This document shows positions 10,663 to 20,227 of a stretch of 64,000 nucleotides of DNA, piece by piece. The position numbers were made by a program, and so were the translations under genes. How positions within the stretch are numbered: position 1 is the stretch's first letter; every line of letters starts with the position of its first letter. The notes beneath the pieces are model-generated. The model saw only the letters and a program-made list of their open reading frames with translations, ran no database searches and was not told the DNA's origin. The DNA comes from Burkholderiales bacterium. GTDB lineage: Bacteria > Pseudomonadota > Gammaproteobacteria > Burkholderiales > Burkholderiaceae_C. Location: the NCBI GenBank assembly GCA_016213205.1, contig JACRAZ010000079.1:49746-113745 (forward strand). The letters are read 5' to 3'.

Positions 10663-11970
10663 TCACGCCGCGCGCTGGATCGCGCCGCGCACCGTGTCCA
10701 CGAGCTGATCGATCTGCTCGCGTTCGATGATCAACGGGGGCGACAGCGCGATCGTGTCGCCCGTGGTGCGGATCAGCACCCCCTTCTCGTAGCAGTCGAG
10801 GAAGATGTTGAAGGCGCGCTTGGCCGGCTCGCCGGGCAGGGCGCTCAGCTCGACGCCGCCCACCAGGCCGATGTTGCGGATGTCGATCACGTTGGGCAGG
10901 CCCTTGAGCGAATGCAGTGCCTCGGCAAAGTAGCCCTGCAGTTGCTGCGCACGGGTGAGCAGCCCGTCCTCGGCGTAGGTTTCCAGCGTGGCCAGGCCGG
11001 CCGCGCAGGCCAAGGGATGCGATGAGTAGGTGTAGCCGTGGAAGAACTCGATCAGGTGCTCGGGTCCGGTCATGAAGGCATCGTGGATCGACTGCTTCAC
11101 CGCCACACCGCCCATCGGCACGCAGCCGTTGGTCAGGCCTTTGGCCATCACGATCAAGTCCGGCGTGACGCCGAAGGTCTGCGCTGCGAAGGGGTTGCCG
11201 GTGCGGCCGAAACCGGTGATGACCTCGTCAAAGATCAACAGGATGCCGTGCTTGTCGCAGATCTCGCGCAGCCGATTCAGGTAGCCCTTGGGCGGCACCA
11301 GCACGCCGGTGGAGCCTGCCACCGGCTCGACGATCACCGCGGCGATGGTGGAGGGGTCGTGCAGCGCGCAGAGCTTTTCGAGGTCGTCCGCAAACTCGGC
11401 GCCATGCTCGGGCTGGCCGACACTGAAGCTGTTGCGCGCCGGGTCATGCGTGTGGCGGATGTGGTCCACGCCGGCCAGCATGGCGCCGAACATCTTGCGG
11501 TTGGCCACCATGCCGCCCACCGAGATGCCGCCGAAGTTCACGCCGTGGTAGCCGCGCTCGCGGCCGATCAGCCGGGTGCGGTGGCCTTCGCCGCGCACGC
11601 GGTGGTAGGCCAGCGCCATCTTCAGCGCGGTATCCACCGATTCGGAACCCGAGTTGGTGAAGAACACTTTGTTCAGCCCTGCCGGCGTGAGCCGGGCCAC
11701 CGCCTCGGCCAGGGCAAAGGCCTTGGGATGCGCCATCTGGAAAGGCGGTGCGTAATCCATCTCGGCGGCCTGCTCGGCGATGGCTTGCACGATCCGGGGC
11801 CGTGCGTGGCCTGCGTTCACGCACCAGAGGCCAGCGATGCCGTCGAGCACCTGGCGCCCGTCGTCGGTCCAGAAGTGCATGCCCGATGCCTTGACGAACA
11901 GGCGCGGGGACTTCTTGAACTGGCGGTTCGCGGTGAACGGCATCCAATAGGCATCGAGGTCTTGCGTCAT
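10663..11970 (-). CDS. Omega-amino acid (beta-alanine)-pyruvate aminotransferase
   Basis: Class III PLP aminotransferase of 435 aa, closely following the beta-alanine/omega-amino acid:pyruvate transaminase pattern: MPFTANRQFKKSPRLFVKA at the N-terminus, GIAGLWCVNAGH (44-55), TNSGSESVDTALKMA (105-119), GRERGYHGVNFGG, the PLP Asp in LIFDEVITGFGRTG (Asp248) and Schiff-base Lys277 in MAKGLTNGCVPMGG. It would move the amino group of beta-alanine, GABA-like or other omega-amines to pyruvate, giving a semialdehyde and alanine. It is the first gene of the leftward amine operon, and a divergent Lrp-family regulator begins 172 bp away. Confidence 0.9.
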   Translation of the reverse strand: MTQDLDAYWMPFTANRQFKKSPRLFVKASGMHFWTDDGRQVLDGIAGLWCVNAGHARPRIVQAIAEQAAEMDYAPPFQMAHPKAFALAEAVARLTPAGLNKVFFTNSGSESVDTALKMALAYHRVRGEGHRTRLIGRERGYHGVNFGGISVGGMVANRKMFGAMLAGVDHIRHTHDPARNSFSVGQPEHGAEFADDLEKLCALHDPSTIAAVIVEPVAGSTGVLVPPKGYLNRLREICDKHGILLIFDEVITGFGRTGNPFAAQTFGVTPDLIVMAKGLTNGCVPMGGVAVKQSIHDAFMTGPEHLIEFFHGYTYSSHPLACAAGLATLETYAEDGLLTRAQQLQGYFAEALHSLKGLPNVIDIRNIGLVGGVELSALPGEPAKRAFNIFLDCYEKGVLIRTTGDTIALSPPLIIEREQIDQLVDTVRGAIQRAA

Positions 11971-12060
11971 GGTGCGAGGCTCCTGGTGTGACAACGGCGA
12001 ACGATCTCGGCCCCGCCCGCAGCGGGGCCCTCCAAGTCCAGCAAGTCTAGACAGGCCGCT

Positions 12061-12108
12061 ACGCAATGTGCTTGCGCAATGAGGGGGTCTCGATCGACGA
12101 TGCGCAAT
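12061..12108. promoter_or_regulatory. Repeated GCGCAAT-type elements between the amine operon and lrp
   Basis: ACGCAAT (12061-12067) and two identical copies of TGCGCAAT (12073-12080 and 12101-12108, 28 bp apart) lie in the 172-bp region between the divergent omega-aminotransferase and the Lrp-family gene. Repeated, phased short sites are typical of Lrp octamer binding. This is the most likely place for autoregulation and control of the amine operon, but the assignment is inference. Confidence 0.4.
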
Positions 12109-12142
12109 ATCATGCGGTCAGCTCAACCCCAAGCCGCATTTC

Positions 12143-12622
12143 ATGCGAACAGACAGCCAACGGCCGCAACTCGATGCGATTGATCGGCAGATCCTGGCGG
12201 CGCTGCAGGCGGACGGCAGGCTCTCGAACGTGCAGTTGGCTGAGCGGGTTCACCTCTCGCCATCGGCCTGCCTGCGGCGCGTGAAGCAGCTGGAGGAATC
12301 CGGCGTCATTGCGCAGTACGTGGCGCTGCTCAATGCCAAGGCCCTGGGCCAGCATGGCACCTGCTTCTCGATCATCAACCTGCAGACGATGAACGATGCG
12401 GTGCTCAAGGCCTTCGAGCAGGCCGTGCGCGACGAACCCGAGGTGCTGGATTGCTTCTACGTCGCCGGCTCGAACGACTACCTGATCCGCTTCAGCTACC
12501 GCGATGCCGAAGACCTGGAGCGCTTCCACACCCAGGTGCTGATGCGCCTGCCGGGGGTGGAACGGTCGAACTCGATGCTGGTGCTGCGCACCGTGAAGAA
12601 GACGACCGCGCTGCCGGTGTAG
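12143..12622 (+). CDS. Lrp/AsnC-family transcriptional regulator
   Basis: A 159-aa feast/famine regulator. Residues about 10-60 form the winged helix-turn-helix (DRQILAALQADGRLSNVQLAERV, then SPSACLRRVKQLEESGVI). Residues about 70-150 form the RAM/AsnC ligand-binding domain with CFYVAGSNDYLIRF. It is divergent from the omega-aminotransferase gene, so it probably controls the six-gene amine operon in response to an amino acid or amine. The gene ends 21 bp before the convergent hemerythrin-like gene. Confidence 0.92.
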   Translation: MRTDSQRPQLDAIDRQILAALQADGRLSNVQLAERVHLSPSACLRRVKQLEESGVIAQYVALLNAKALGQHGTCFSIINLQTMNDAVLKAFEQAVRDEPEVLDCFYVAGSNDYLIRFSYRDAEDLERFHTQVLMRLPGVERSNSMLVLRTVKKTTALPV

Positions 12623-12643
12623 CCGGCTGCGCGGCGTGGCGGC

Positions 12644-13180
12644 TCAGTCCTCGCCGCCGGTGCGGTGGGCGATGCCGTCCTGCTCTGCCTCCAGGCGGCG
12701 GCGCGCGGCGGGGTAGACCAGCGACTCTTCCAGCGCAATGTGCTCGTGGTACAGCGCAGTGAACACGCTCACCGCGTGGCGCAGCGAATCCAGGTCGTAC
12801 CAGCTGTAGCCGGCGGCAACGGCCTGCAGTTGCAGTTCCAGCTCGAGCCAGTCTTCTTCGAGCCAGCCGTGGTCCTGCTGCAGGCGCAACACGTGCTGCA
12901 CCAGGGATTCATCGCTGCTGCGCAGCAGGGCAGGGAACACCAGGCGCTCTTCGTCCGCATGGTGCTGGCGCGCGTGCGCACTGAAGAAGCGGCAGATGTC
13001 GGTGGCCATCGCGCGCGCAGCCGGGTCGACCCCCGCCTGGTCGAGCTTGTCGATCAGCACCCGCATCTCGGCCAGGTGATCCATCACCTGTTTGTGCGTT
13101 CGGTCCAGTGCATCGATCTGAGGCAGTGGTGGAACGGCGGGCCGCACGGGGCGGGCGGGGCGGACGACTTGAGCGCACAT
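12644..13180 (-). CDS. Hemerythrin-like (HHE cation-binding) protein
   Basis: Predicted di-iron four-helix-bundle protein of 178 aa. Its His/Glu pattern is typical of HHE domains: DRTHKQVMDHLAEM, HARQHHADEERLVFPALL, LQQDHGWLEEDWLEL, and LYHEHIALEESLVYPAARR. The N-terminal 25 residues are Pro/Arg/Val-rich and look disordered. The start MCAQVV is chosen because GGAGGTG precedes it at good spacing; an in-frame TTG 33 bp upstream would add 11 residues. Function is probably oxygen, nitric-oxide or iron handling. It is divergent from aceA and convergent with the Lrp gene, so it has no operon partner. Confidence 0.85.
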   Translation of the reverse strand: MCAQVVRPARPVRPAVPPLPQIDALDRTHKQVMDHLAEMRVLIDKLDQAGVDPAARAMATDICRFFSAHARQHHADEERLVFPALLRSSDESLVQHVLRLQQDHGWLEEDWLELELQLQAVAAGYSWYDLDSLRHAVSVFTALYHEHIALEESLVYPAARRRLEAEQDGIAHRTGGED

Positions 13181-13617
13181 GATGGACACCTCCAGCGACG
13201 ATTCTTCTGACAACGCGGGACACCGGCTTGCGCTCTGTCAACCGGACCGCAGGCACGCCGGCCCGGCTGCCGCCAGGCGCGTGATCCTGCGCAATGGCGT
13301 CGCACCAGGGCCCGTGGCCGGTCGCCGTGCCGGCGCTGGCGGGCGGCCATCGCCTGCGGGCGCCCGCGCCGGCACGATTTCATATCAGGAAACTTTGCTT
13401 TCGTAATATGGAATCTTGGGCTGCTGCGCCGCAGCAAGATTTTTCATGGCGGCGAACATGATTTCACATCATGGCATCAGGATCGTAAGCCATTGATTTT
13501 GCGTGACAAAGTTTTTAGTCTTCTATAAGACATAAGTCTTCACAAGGCCAGCGCCCCTCGGCACACTAGAGCCATCGATTCCCCCCGATTCCCAACCTCA
13601 CGCCGCAAGGAGCTTCC
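13181..13617. other. 437-bp intergenic region between the hemerythrin-like gene and aceA
   Basis: No convincing gene. The left half is GC-rich like the flanks. From about 13380 to 13545 it is clearly A/T-richer and should hold the promoters, including the dyad described at 13518-13540. Open frames in the left half have the amino-acid composition of random GC-rich sequence (Arg/Pro/Ala) and no ribosome-binding site. Confidence 0.6.
13518..13540 (+). promoter_or_regulatory. Dyad GTCTT-CTAT-AAGAC with a further AAGTCTT half-site upstream of aceA
   Basis: A perfect 5-bp inverted repeat (13518-13522 and 13527-13531, 4-bp centre) is followed by AAGTCTT at 13534-13540, 77 bp before the aceA start, in the A/T-rich promoter zone. 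The symmetric site suggests binding of a dimeric regulator of glyoxylate-shunt or TCA genes. The regulator cannot be named from this window. Confidence 0.45.
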
Positions 13618-14916
<1,299 letters not shown>

Positions 14917-14978
14917 GATGGGACGTGAGTCAGTCCCTGCGGACTGACTGAGCCCCGGACAGGCCCCATGGGCCAGAT

Positions 14979-15021
14979 GCGGCGCGAGCCCCTAGCGGGT
15001 TCGCGCCGCATTCGTTTTTTT
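14979..15021 (+). terminator. Rho-independent terminator of aceA
   Basis: A 13-bp perfect stem, GCGGCGCGAGCCC (14979-14991) pairing with GGGTTCGCGCCGC (14997-15009), with a 5-base loop, followed by a T-rich tract ending in seven or more T residues. A smaller hairpin of AGTCAGTCC/GGACTGACT lies just after the aceA stop (about 14929-14949). Confidence 0.9.
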
Positions 15022-15095
15022 CAGAACCGGCCAGCGCCCTGCGTTACCCTTCGCACTGTCCGAGTGAATCCCTGTCGAACAAGCCGGAGACAAGC

Positions 15096-16715
15096 ATGAA
15101 CCACCTCAGCAGCATGGATGCCGTGTTCCTGCACAGCGAATCGGCCGAGCAGCCGATGCACGTGGCATCGCTGAACGTGCTGACCCTGCCAGAGGGCTAC
15201 CAGGGCGATTTCTACGAGGACGTGAAGCAGCAGATGGCCCAGCGCCTGCACCTGGCCGCGGTGTTCACACGCAAGCTAGCGCCGATGCCGTTCGACCTGA
15301 CCGATCCGGTGTGGGTCACCGACCACGAGGTGGACATCGAGCACCACGTGCGCCATGTCCAGCTGCCCAAGCCCGGCAGCAACCGGCAGCTGCAGCAGCT
15401 GATCGGGCGGCTGCATTCCACCTTGCTCGACCGCAGCCGCCCGCTGTGGGAAATGGTCATCATCGACGGGCTGAAGACCGGCGAGGTGGCGCTCTACATC
15501 AAGGCGCACCATGCCAGCATCGACGGACAGGCCGGCGTGGCCGTGGGCCGCGCGCTCTTCGACCTGCAGCCCACTGGCCGCGTGATCAAGCCGCCCCGCC
15601 ACAAGCTCGGACGCGAGATCCAGCTGGGCGTGGCCGAAATGGCGAGCGCTGCGCTGCGCAATGCGGCACTGAAGTACGTGAAGCTGCTGAAGCTGATGCC
15701 CTCGATGGCGCGCGCGGCCGTGTCGCTGGTGACCGCCAAGGACGAATCAGGCCAGCGCCGGCTCAAGCTCAAGCTGAGCGGCCTGACCAAGATCGAGCTG
15801 GCGCCGCGCACGCCGCTGAACGTGGCCATCACCAACCAGCGCAGCTTTGCCGGCCGCACGGTGCCGGTGGCCGAGGTCAAGCAGATTGCGCAGGGGCTGG
15901 ACGTGAGCTTCAACGACGTGGTGATGGGCACCGTGGCCGGTGCTTTGCGGCGCTACCTGCGCGAAAGTGACGAGTTGCCGGCCAAGTCGATGAATGCCGG
16001 CGTGCCGGTGAGCCTGCGCGATGCGAACGATGCGTCCAACAACAACCAGGTGAGCATGATCCTTGCGGACCTGGCCACCAACGAGGCCGATCCGGTGCAG
16101 CGGCTGCGCCGCATCCACGACAGCAGCACGCGCAACAAGGACCGGCTCGGCCAGTTCCGCTCGGCGATTCCAACCGACTTCCCGGTGTTCGGCGCGCCCT
16201 GGCTCGTGTCCGGCCTGGCGGCGATGTACGGCCGCTCGCGCCTGGCCAACTGGATGCCGCCCATCTTCAACCTGGTCATCTCCAACGTGGCGGGCATTCC
16301 GACCCAGCTGTACTTCGCTGGCGCCAAGGTGGTGAGCTACTACCCGGTGTCCATCGTGACGCATGGCAACGCGCTCAATGTCACCGTGCAGAGCTACAAC
16401 GGCCGGCTCGACTATGGCCTGGTCGCCTGCCGCAAGGCCCTGCCGGACCTGAACGACCTGGGCGACCACGTGCTGGCCGAACACCGGGCCCTGCTGGCGC
16501 TGGCGCAACAGCGTCAGCAGGAGCAGGCCAGCACCGCACTGGTGCCGGTGGTCAAGCCGGCGGCACGCCCCGCGCGGACGGCAGCGGCTAAGCCGAAACC
16601 GGGCAAGCCGGCCAAGGCCGCGCTGGCCGCTCCGCCCGCGAAGCCTTCGCGCCGCACCACGTCCGGCGGGCGCAAGGCAAGCCAAGCTGCCGTGCGGCAG
16701 GCGACCACTTCATAG
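15096..16715 (+). CDS. Wax ester synthase/acyl-CoA:diacylglycerol acyltransferase (WS/DGAT)
   Basis: Makes wax esters or triacylglycerols from acyl-CoA and an alcohol or diacylglycerol. The 539-aa protein opens with the family start LSSMDAVFLHSES, has the catalytic HHxxxDG motif as HHASIDG at 138-144, and an NDVV element with a PVSLR block typical of the WES acyltransferase family. After about residue 488 comes a tail of some 50 residues rich in Ala, Lys, Pro and Arg (PAARPARTAAAKPKPGKPAK), resembling histone H1-like basic tails and not part of the enzyme fold. It begins 75 bp after the aceA terminator and converges with the ABC permease gene (9 bp apart). Confidence 0.92.
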   Translation: MNHLSSMDAVFLHSESAEQPMHVASLNVLTLPEGYQGDFYEDVKQQMAQRLHLAAVFTRKLAPMPFDLTDPVWVTDHEVDIEHHVRHVQLPKPGSNRQLQQLIGRLHSTLLDRSRPLWEMVIIDGLKTGEVALYIKAHHASIDGQAGVAVGRALFDLQPTGRVIKPPRHKLGREIQLGVAEMASAALRNAALKYVKLLKLMPSMARAAVSLVTAKDESGQRRLKLKLSGLTKIELAPRTPLNVAITNQRSFAGRTVPVAEVKQIAQGLDVSFNDVVMGTVAGALRRYLRESDELPAKSMNAGVPVSLRDANDASNNNQVSMILADLATNEADPVQRLRRIHDSSTRNKDRLGQFRSAIPTDFPVFGAPWLVSGLAAMYGRSRLANWMPPIFNLVISNVAGIPTQLYFAGAKVVSYYPVSIVTHGNALNVTVQSYNGRLDYGLVACRKALPDLNDLGDHVLAEHRALLALAQQRQQEQASTALVPVVKPAARPARTAAAKPKPGKPAKAALAAPPAKPSRRTTSGGRKASQAAVRQATTS

Positions 16716-16724
16716 TCCGCCGCG

Positions 16725-17651
16725 TCAGCTGCCGCGCTGGCGCCTCAGCACCAGCAAGCCGAAGCACAGCGCGGCCCCCACGAGGGCCGCCGCGAAATGC
16801 GGCGACAGCAGGGCGTGCAGGGCGTCTGCCAGGTCCCTCATCGCCCAAGCGGGCAGTCGGCCCAGCACATCCACCGCTCCGCTGTCCATGCCCACCAGGA
16901 GCTTCTTGTCCTGGTCGGACCGGTCGGCCGCGATCAGGGCGCGCGAGGCGTTGTCCAACAGGCCGAGCAACAGATCCCCGATCACGCGGTTGTCATAGAG
17001 CTGCTGCAACACCACACCGCCGGCCGCGAGGGTGCCCACCACCAGTGGCACGCCCCAGCGCTTGAGCCATGCCGAGGCGGCCATCAGCAGCAGGATCAAG
17101 GGCGACAACCAGAGCACGGCCAGCAACACACCCACTGCCAGCCGCAGCAGCAGCGCCCCGCTGCCCAGCAGCAGGCCCACCCAGGGCAGGCCGAACCAGG
17201 CGCTGATGCCCCACGACTTGGCAACCACCACCAGCGAAACCAGCACGCCGCCAATGGCACCGGCCACCAGCGCCAGCCAGGGCAGCAGCAGCAGGTGCAT
17301 CAACAGGGTGGCCGACAGGCTTTGCACGTGGCCGATGGGCAACGAGAGCCAGAACTCGATCGAGCGGTCTTGCCGGTCGCGGCGCGCCAGGCCCGGGGCC
17401 TGGAACCACGAGGAGAGCAGGGCGAGCATCAAGGTCAGCACCGCCATGCCGAGCACGCTGACCAGGGCCTGCACACCGGCCACGGGCGTGCGCTGCACGA
17501 CGGTGTCACCGTCGATCTCGACTTGCATGCCGATCGGCGCGAAGGTGCTGGCCAGCAGGATCAGCACCAACGGCGCCAGCAACAGCACGAGCCAGCCGCG
17601 CTGGTGCTGCATCCATTCCCGCTGCAGCAGCGGCGTGAAGCGTTGGAACAT
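16725..17651 (-). CDS. ABC transporter permease (exporter type)
   Basis: Integral membrane protein of 308 aa with about six hydrophobic segments: an N-terminal helix after a charged QREWMQHQRGW, then a roughly 50-residue external loop containing QVEIDGDTVV, then further helices and a final one just before the C-terminal RRQRGS. The layout fits ABC-2-type permeases. It lies 16 bp downstream of its ATP-binding partner and is the last gene of the GntR-ATPase-permease operon. Substrate is unknown; YtrA-linked exporters of this type often respond to cell-envelope antibiotics. Confidence 0.85.
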   Translation of the reverse strand: MFQRFTPLLQREWMQHQRGWLVLLLAPLVLILLASTFAPIGMQVEIDGDTVVQRTPVAGVQALVSVLGMAVLTLMLALLSSWFQAPGLARRDRQDRSIEFWLSLPIGHVQSLSATLLMHLLLLPWLALVAGAIGGVLVSLVVVAKSWGISAWFGLPWVGLLLGSGALLLRLAVGVLLAVLWLSPLILLLMAASAWLKRWGVPLVVGTLAAGGVVLQQLYDNRVIGDLLLGLLDNASRALIAADRSDQDKKLLVGMDSGAVDVLGRLPAWAMRDLADALHALLSPHFAAALVGAALCFGLLVLRRQRGS

Positions 17652-17667
17652 GGTTCGTCCTCCGGGC

Positions 17668-18543
17668 TCAGCCCTGGCTGCGGTTCATCTCGGGGGCACG
17701 GGTGAGCGCCACGAACAGGTCCACCAGGCTCGGCCGCACGCGCTGGCCCAGCGCCTGCACGTGGTCCGGCGGCGGCCCGTCGAACAGGGCCGCGCTGCCA
17801 CCCTGCACCCGGTAACGCAGCAGCGGGTGCGCAGCGGCCATGGCATCGGCCTGGGCCGGGTCGTGGCTCAGTGCCACGAAGCGTCGGTCCATCTCCTCCA
17901 GGCTGATGGCCAGCACCAGCTTGCCCTCGTTGAGCATCAGCACGTCCGACAACAGCGCCTCGATCTCCTCGACCTGGTGGGTGGAGATCAGCACGCTGCG
18001 TTCGCCATCGCACCATTCTTCGATCAGCATCTCGTAGAAGGCCTTGCGCGAAAGCACGTCCAGGCCCAGCGTTGGCTCGTCCAGCACCATCAGGCGCGCG
18101 TCGATGGCGGCCATCAGCGCCAGGTGCACCTGCACCACCATGCCCTTGGAGAGCGACTTCACCTTGTCGCTCAGCGACACACTGGTGCGCTTGATCAGCG
18201 CCCGGGCCCGATCGGCCGAAAAGCGCGGGTGCAGCCCGCTCATCAGCGTGATGAGCTGCTCGACGCGGGCCCAGCGCGGCAGCACCGCCACGTCCGGGAT
18301 GTAGCTCAACTGCTCGAGCAGTTGCACGCGCTGGCGCTGTGGCGCCAAACCCAGCACCGTGAGCTGGCCTTCGAAGCCCAGTTGCCCGACCAGCGCTCGC
18401 ATCAACGAGGTCTTGCCGGCGCCGTTGTGGCCGAGCAGCCCGACCACGCGCCCCTTCGGCACGCTGAAGCTCACGTCGTCGAGCGCCACCTTGCGGCCAT
18501 AGCGCAGCGTCAGGCCCTGGGCCTGGATCAAGGGCTCCATCAT
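17668..18543 (-). CDS. ABC transporter ATP-binding protein
   Basis: Cytoplasmic ATPase of 291 aa with all ABC motifs: Walker A GHNGAGKTS near residue 39, the signature segment (LSKGMVVQVHLA, a degenerate LSGGQ), Walker B LMVLDEPTLGLD and the switch His in STHQVEEIE. The C-terminal 90 residues resemble those of CcmA/YtrB-type subunits. Two adjacent ATG codons are possible; the first overlaps the gntR stop (ATGA), the second is better spaced from GGAGG. It pairs with the permease 16 bp downstream. Confidence 0.92.
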   Translation of the reverse strand: MMEPLIQAQGLTLRYGRKVALDDVSFSVPKGRVVGLLGHNGAGKTSLMRALVGQLGFEGQLTVLGLAPQRQRVQLLEQLSYIPDVAVLPRWARVEQLITLMSGLHPRFSADRARALIKRTSVSLSDKVKSLSKGMVVQVHLALMAAIDARLMVLDEPTLGLDVLSRKAFYEMLIEEWCDGERSVLISTHQVEEIEALLSDVLMLNEGKLVLAISLEEMDRRFVALSHDPAQADAMAAAHPLLRYRVQGGSAALFDGPPPDHVQALGQRVRPSLVDLFVALTRAPEMNRSQG

Positions 18544-18887
18544 TCCTCCCAGTTCAGGTGTTCAGCCGAGATGTCCAGGCGGCGCAGCCGGGTGCGCAGC
18601 TGCGGCCACTCTTCGGTCAGGAAGCGGCGTCGCTCGGCCTGCTTCAAGCGTTCGCGGGCACCGGTGCGCACGTAGCAGCCCAGGCCACGCCGGGTCTCGA
18701 CCAGGCCCTCGTCACCCAGCGCCTGCAATGCGCGGCTCACCGTCAACGGGTTCAGCAGGTAGCGGCTGGCCAGCGTGCGAACCGAGGGCATGGGTTCGCC
18801 CTCGGGCAGTTCACCATCCAGCAGGCTGGCCGCCAGGTGGTCAGCCAGCTGCTGGTAGATCGGCAGCTTGTCGTCCCAGGTCTGCAT
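18540..18887 (-). CDS. GntR-family regulator, YtrA type
   Basis: A short 115-aa repressor with an N-terminal winged helix-turn-helix (LPIYQQLADHLAASLLDGEL, PMPSVRTLASRYLLNPLTVSRALQ) and only a brief C-terminal helix, the hallmark of the YtrA subgroup. The ATG at MQTWDDKLPIYQQL is chosen by homology; upstream in-frame sequence is not protein-like. The stop overlaps the ATPase start. It should repress its own operon by binding the dyad found upstream. Confidence 0.9.
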   Translation of the reverse strand: MQTWDDKLPIYQQLADHLAASLLDGELPEGEPMPSVRTLASRYLLNPLTVSRALQALGDEGLVETRRGLGCYVRTGARERLKQAERRRFLTEEWPQLRTRLRRLDISAEHLNWEE

Positions 18888-18901
18888 GGGGTGGCATCGG
18901 T

Positions 18902-18921
18902 GTGTTGCTGATGTAGCACAC
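18902..18921. promoter_or_regulatory. Imperfect inverted repeat upstream of the gntR-ABC operon
   Basis: GTGTTGCT (18902-18909) faces AGCACAC (18915-18921) across 5 bases, with one extra base in the left arm. It sits 15 bp upstream of the gntR start, where a YtrA-type repressor would act. Operator role is inferred. Confidence 0.4.
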
Positions 18922-19007
18922 CATAGCAAGCGCACCCGCAACCCGCCCACGCCATGCGACCAACTGCAGCCCGGGCCGACGAGCTGCAGGCAGGGCGGGG
19001 CCCGGGC

Positions 19008-20156
19008 TCACAGCGAAGCGTCGAGCATCGCCTGGTAGTCGTCCCGCGTGGCGATGCGGGGGTTGGTCTTGTGGCAGTGGTCGGCCATCGCGCCGTCGAT
19101 CACCCGCTCGAACAGGTCGCGCGTGACCCCCATCGCGGCCAGCCCGGTGGGCAGGCCGAGGCGGGCGTTCAGGGCGCGGATGGCCTCGGCCAGCTCGGTG
19201 CCGCGGCTGTCGCAGCCGGGCAGGCCGATGGCATGCGCCATGCGCTGCAGCCGGCGCTCCTTCTGCATCGACTCGGCCGGCGCGTTGAACAGCACCACCG
19301 CGGGCAGGAACATCGCGTTGAGCGTGCCGTGGTGCAGCTTCGGGTTCACGCCCCCCAGGCTGTGGCTGAGCGAATGCACGCAGCCCAGGCCCTTCTGGAA
19401 GGCCATCGCGCCCTGCATGCTGGCGCTCATCATGTGCCAGCGGGCCTCGCGGTCGGCGCCGTTCTTCGTGGCGCGCTCGATGTGGGCCCAGCCGCGCTCG
19501 AGCCCGTCGAGCGCGATGCCGTCGGCCGGCGGGTTGACGGCCGGGGCCATGAAGGTTTCCAGGCAATGCGCGATCGCATCCATGCCGGTGGCCGCCGTCA
19601 GCTGCGGCGGCAGGCCCAGCGTGAGCTCGGGGTCCAGGATCGCCGTCTTGGGCATCAGGTGCCAGCTGTGGAAGCCGAGCTTGCGGCCGTCGTCCACGAT
19701 GACGATCGCGCCGCGGGCCACCTCGCTGCCGGTGCCGGCGGTGGTGGGCACGGCAATCAGCGGTGCCACGGCCTCGGTGATCCTGGGGCTGCCGCCTTCG
19801 ATGGTGGCGTAGGTCTTCAGCACACCGGGATGGGTGGCCAGGATCGCCACGCCCTTGGCCAGGTCGATGCTGGAGCCGCCGCCCACGGCCACCAGGCCGT
19901 CGCAGCCCTGCGCGCGGTACACCTCCACCGCCGCGCGCACGGCCGCCTCGGTGGGGTTGCTGGGGGTCTGGTCGAACACCGCGTGTGCCACGCCGCCCAG
20001 AGCCGTGAGCGCCTTGTCCAGCACGCCGGCGGCACGCACCCCGGGGTCGGTGACGACCAACGGCTTGCGCATGCCCACGCGTTCGCACTCCTGCGGCAGG
20101 CAGGCGACGGCCCCGTGCTCGAGTTCGATCTGGGTGAGGTACAGGATGCGGGCCAT
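19008..20156 (-). CDS. Iron-containing alcohol dehydrogenase
   Basis: Fe-type (group III) alcohol dehydrogenase of 382 aa. It has the NAD(P)-binding VAVGGGSSIDLAKG, the PTTAGTGSEVARGA block, and metal-ligand regions MDAIAHCLETF and SLSHSLGGVNPKLHHGTLNA. This family covers butanol, lactaldehyde and 1,3-propanediol dehydrogenases and maleylacetate reductases, so the substrate is uncertain. The start MARILYL is chosen by homology; an upstream extension lacks similarity. It is divergent from the HSL-type esterase gene, with 71 bp between the starts for both promoters. Confidence 0.88.
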   Translation of the reverse strand: MARILYLTQIELEHGAVACLPQECERVGMRKPLVVTDPGVRAAGVLDKALTALGGVAHAVFDQTPSNPTEAAVRAAVEVYRAQGCDGLVAVGGGSSIDLAKGVAILATHPGVLKTYATIEGGSPRITEAVAPLIAVPTTAGTGSEVARGAIVIVDDGRKLGFHSWHLMPKTAILDPELTLGLPPQLTAATGMDAIAHCLETFMAPAVNPPADGIALDGLERGWAHIERATKNGADREARWHMMSASMQGAMAFQKGLGCVHSLSHSLGGVNPKLHHGTLNAMFLPAVVLFNAPAESMQKERRLQRMAHAIGLPGCDSRGTELAEAIRALNARLGLPTGLAAMGVTRDLFERVIDGAMADHCHKTNPRIATRDDYQAMLDASL

Positions 20157-20227
20157 GGCGATGTGGGCGGCAAAGTGGATCGAGCCCGACAGTATCCTTG
20201 CCATCCCGCCCGAAGGCCAGCACCCCT

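Noticed and set aside
13179..13406. Short plus-strand open frame in the hemerythrin-aceA gap
   Set aside because: Composition is random for GC-rich DNA and the start overlaps the hemerythrin ribosome-binding region.
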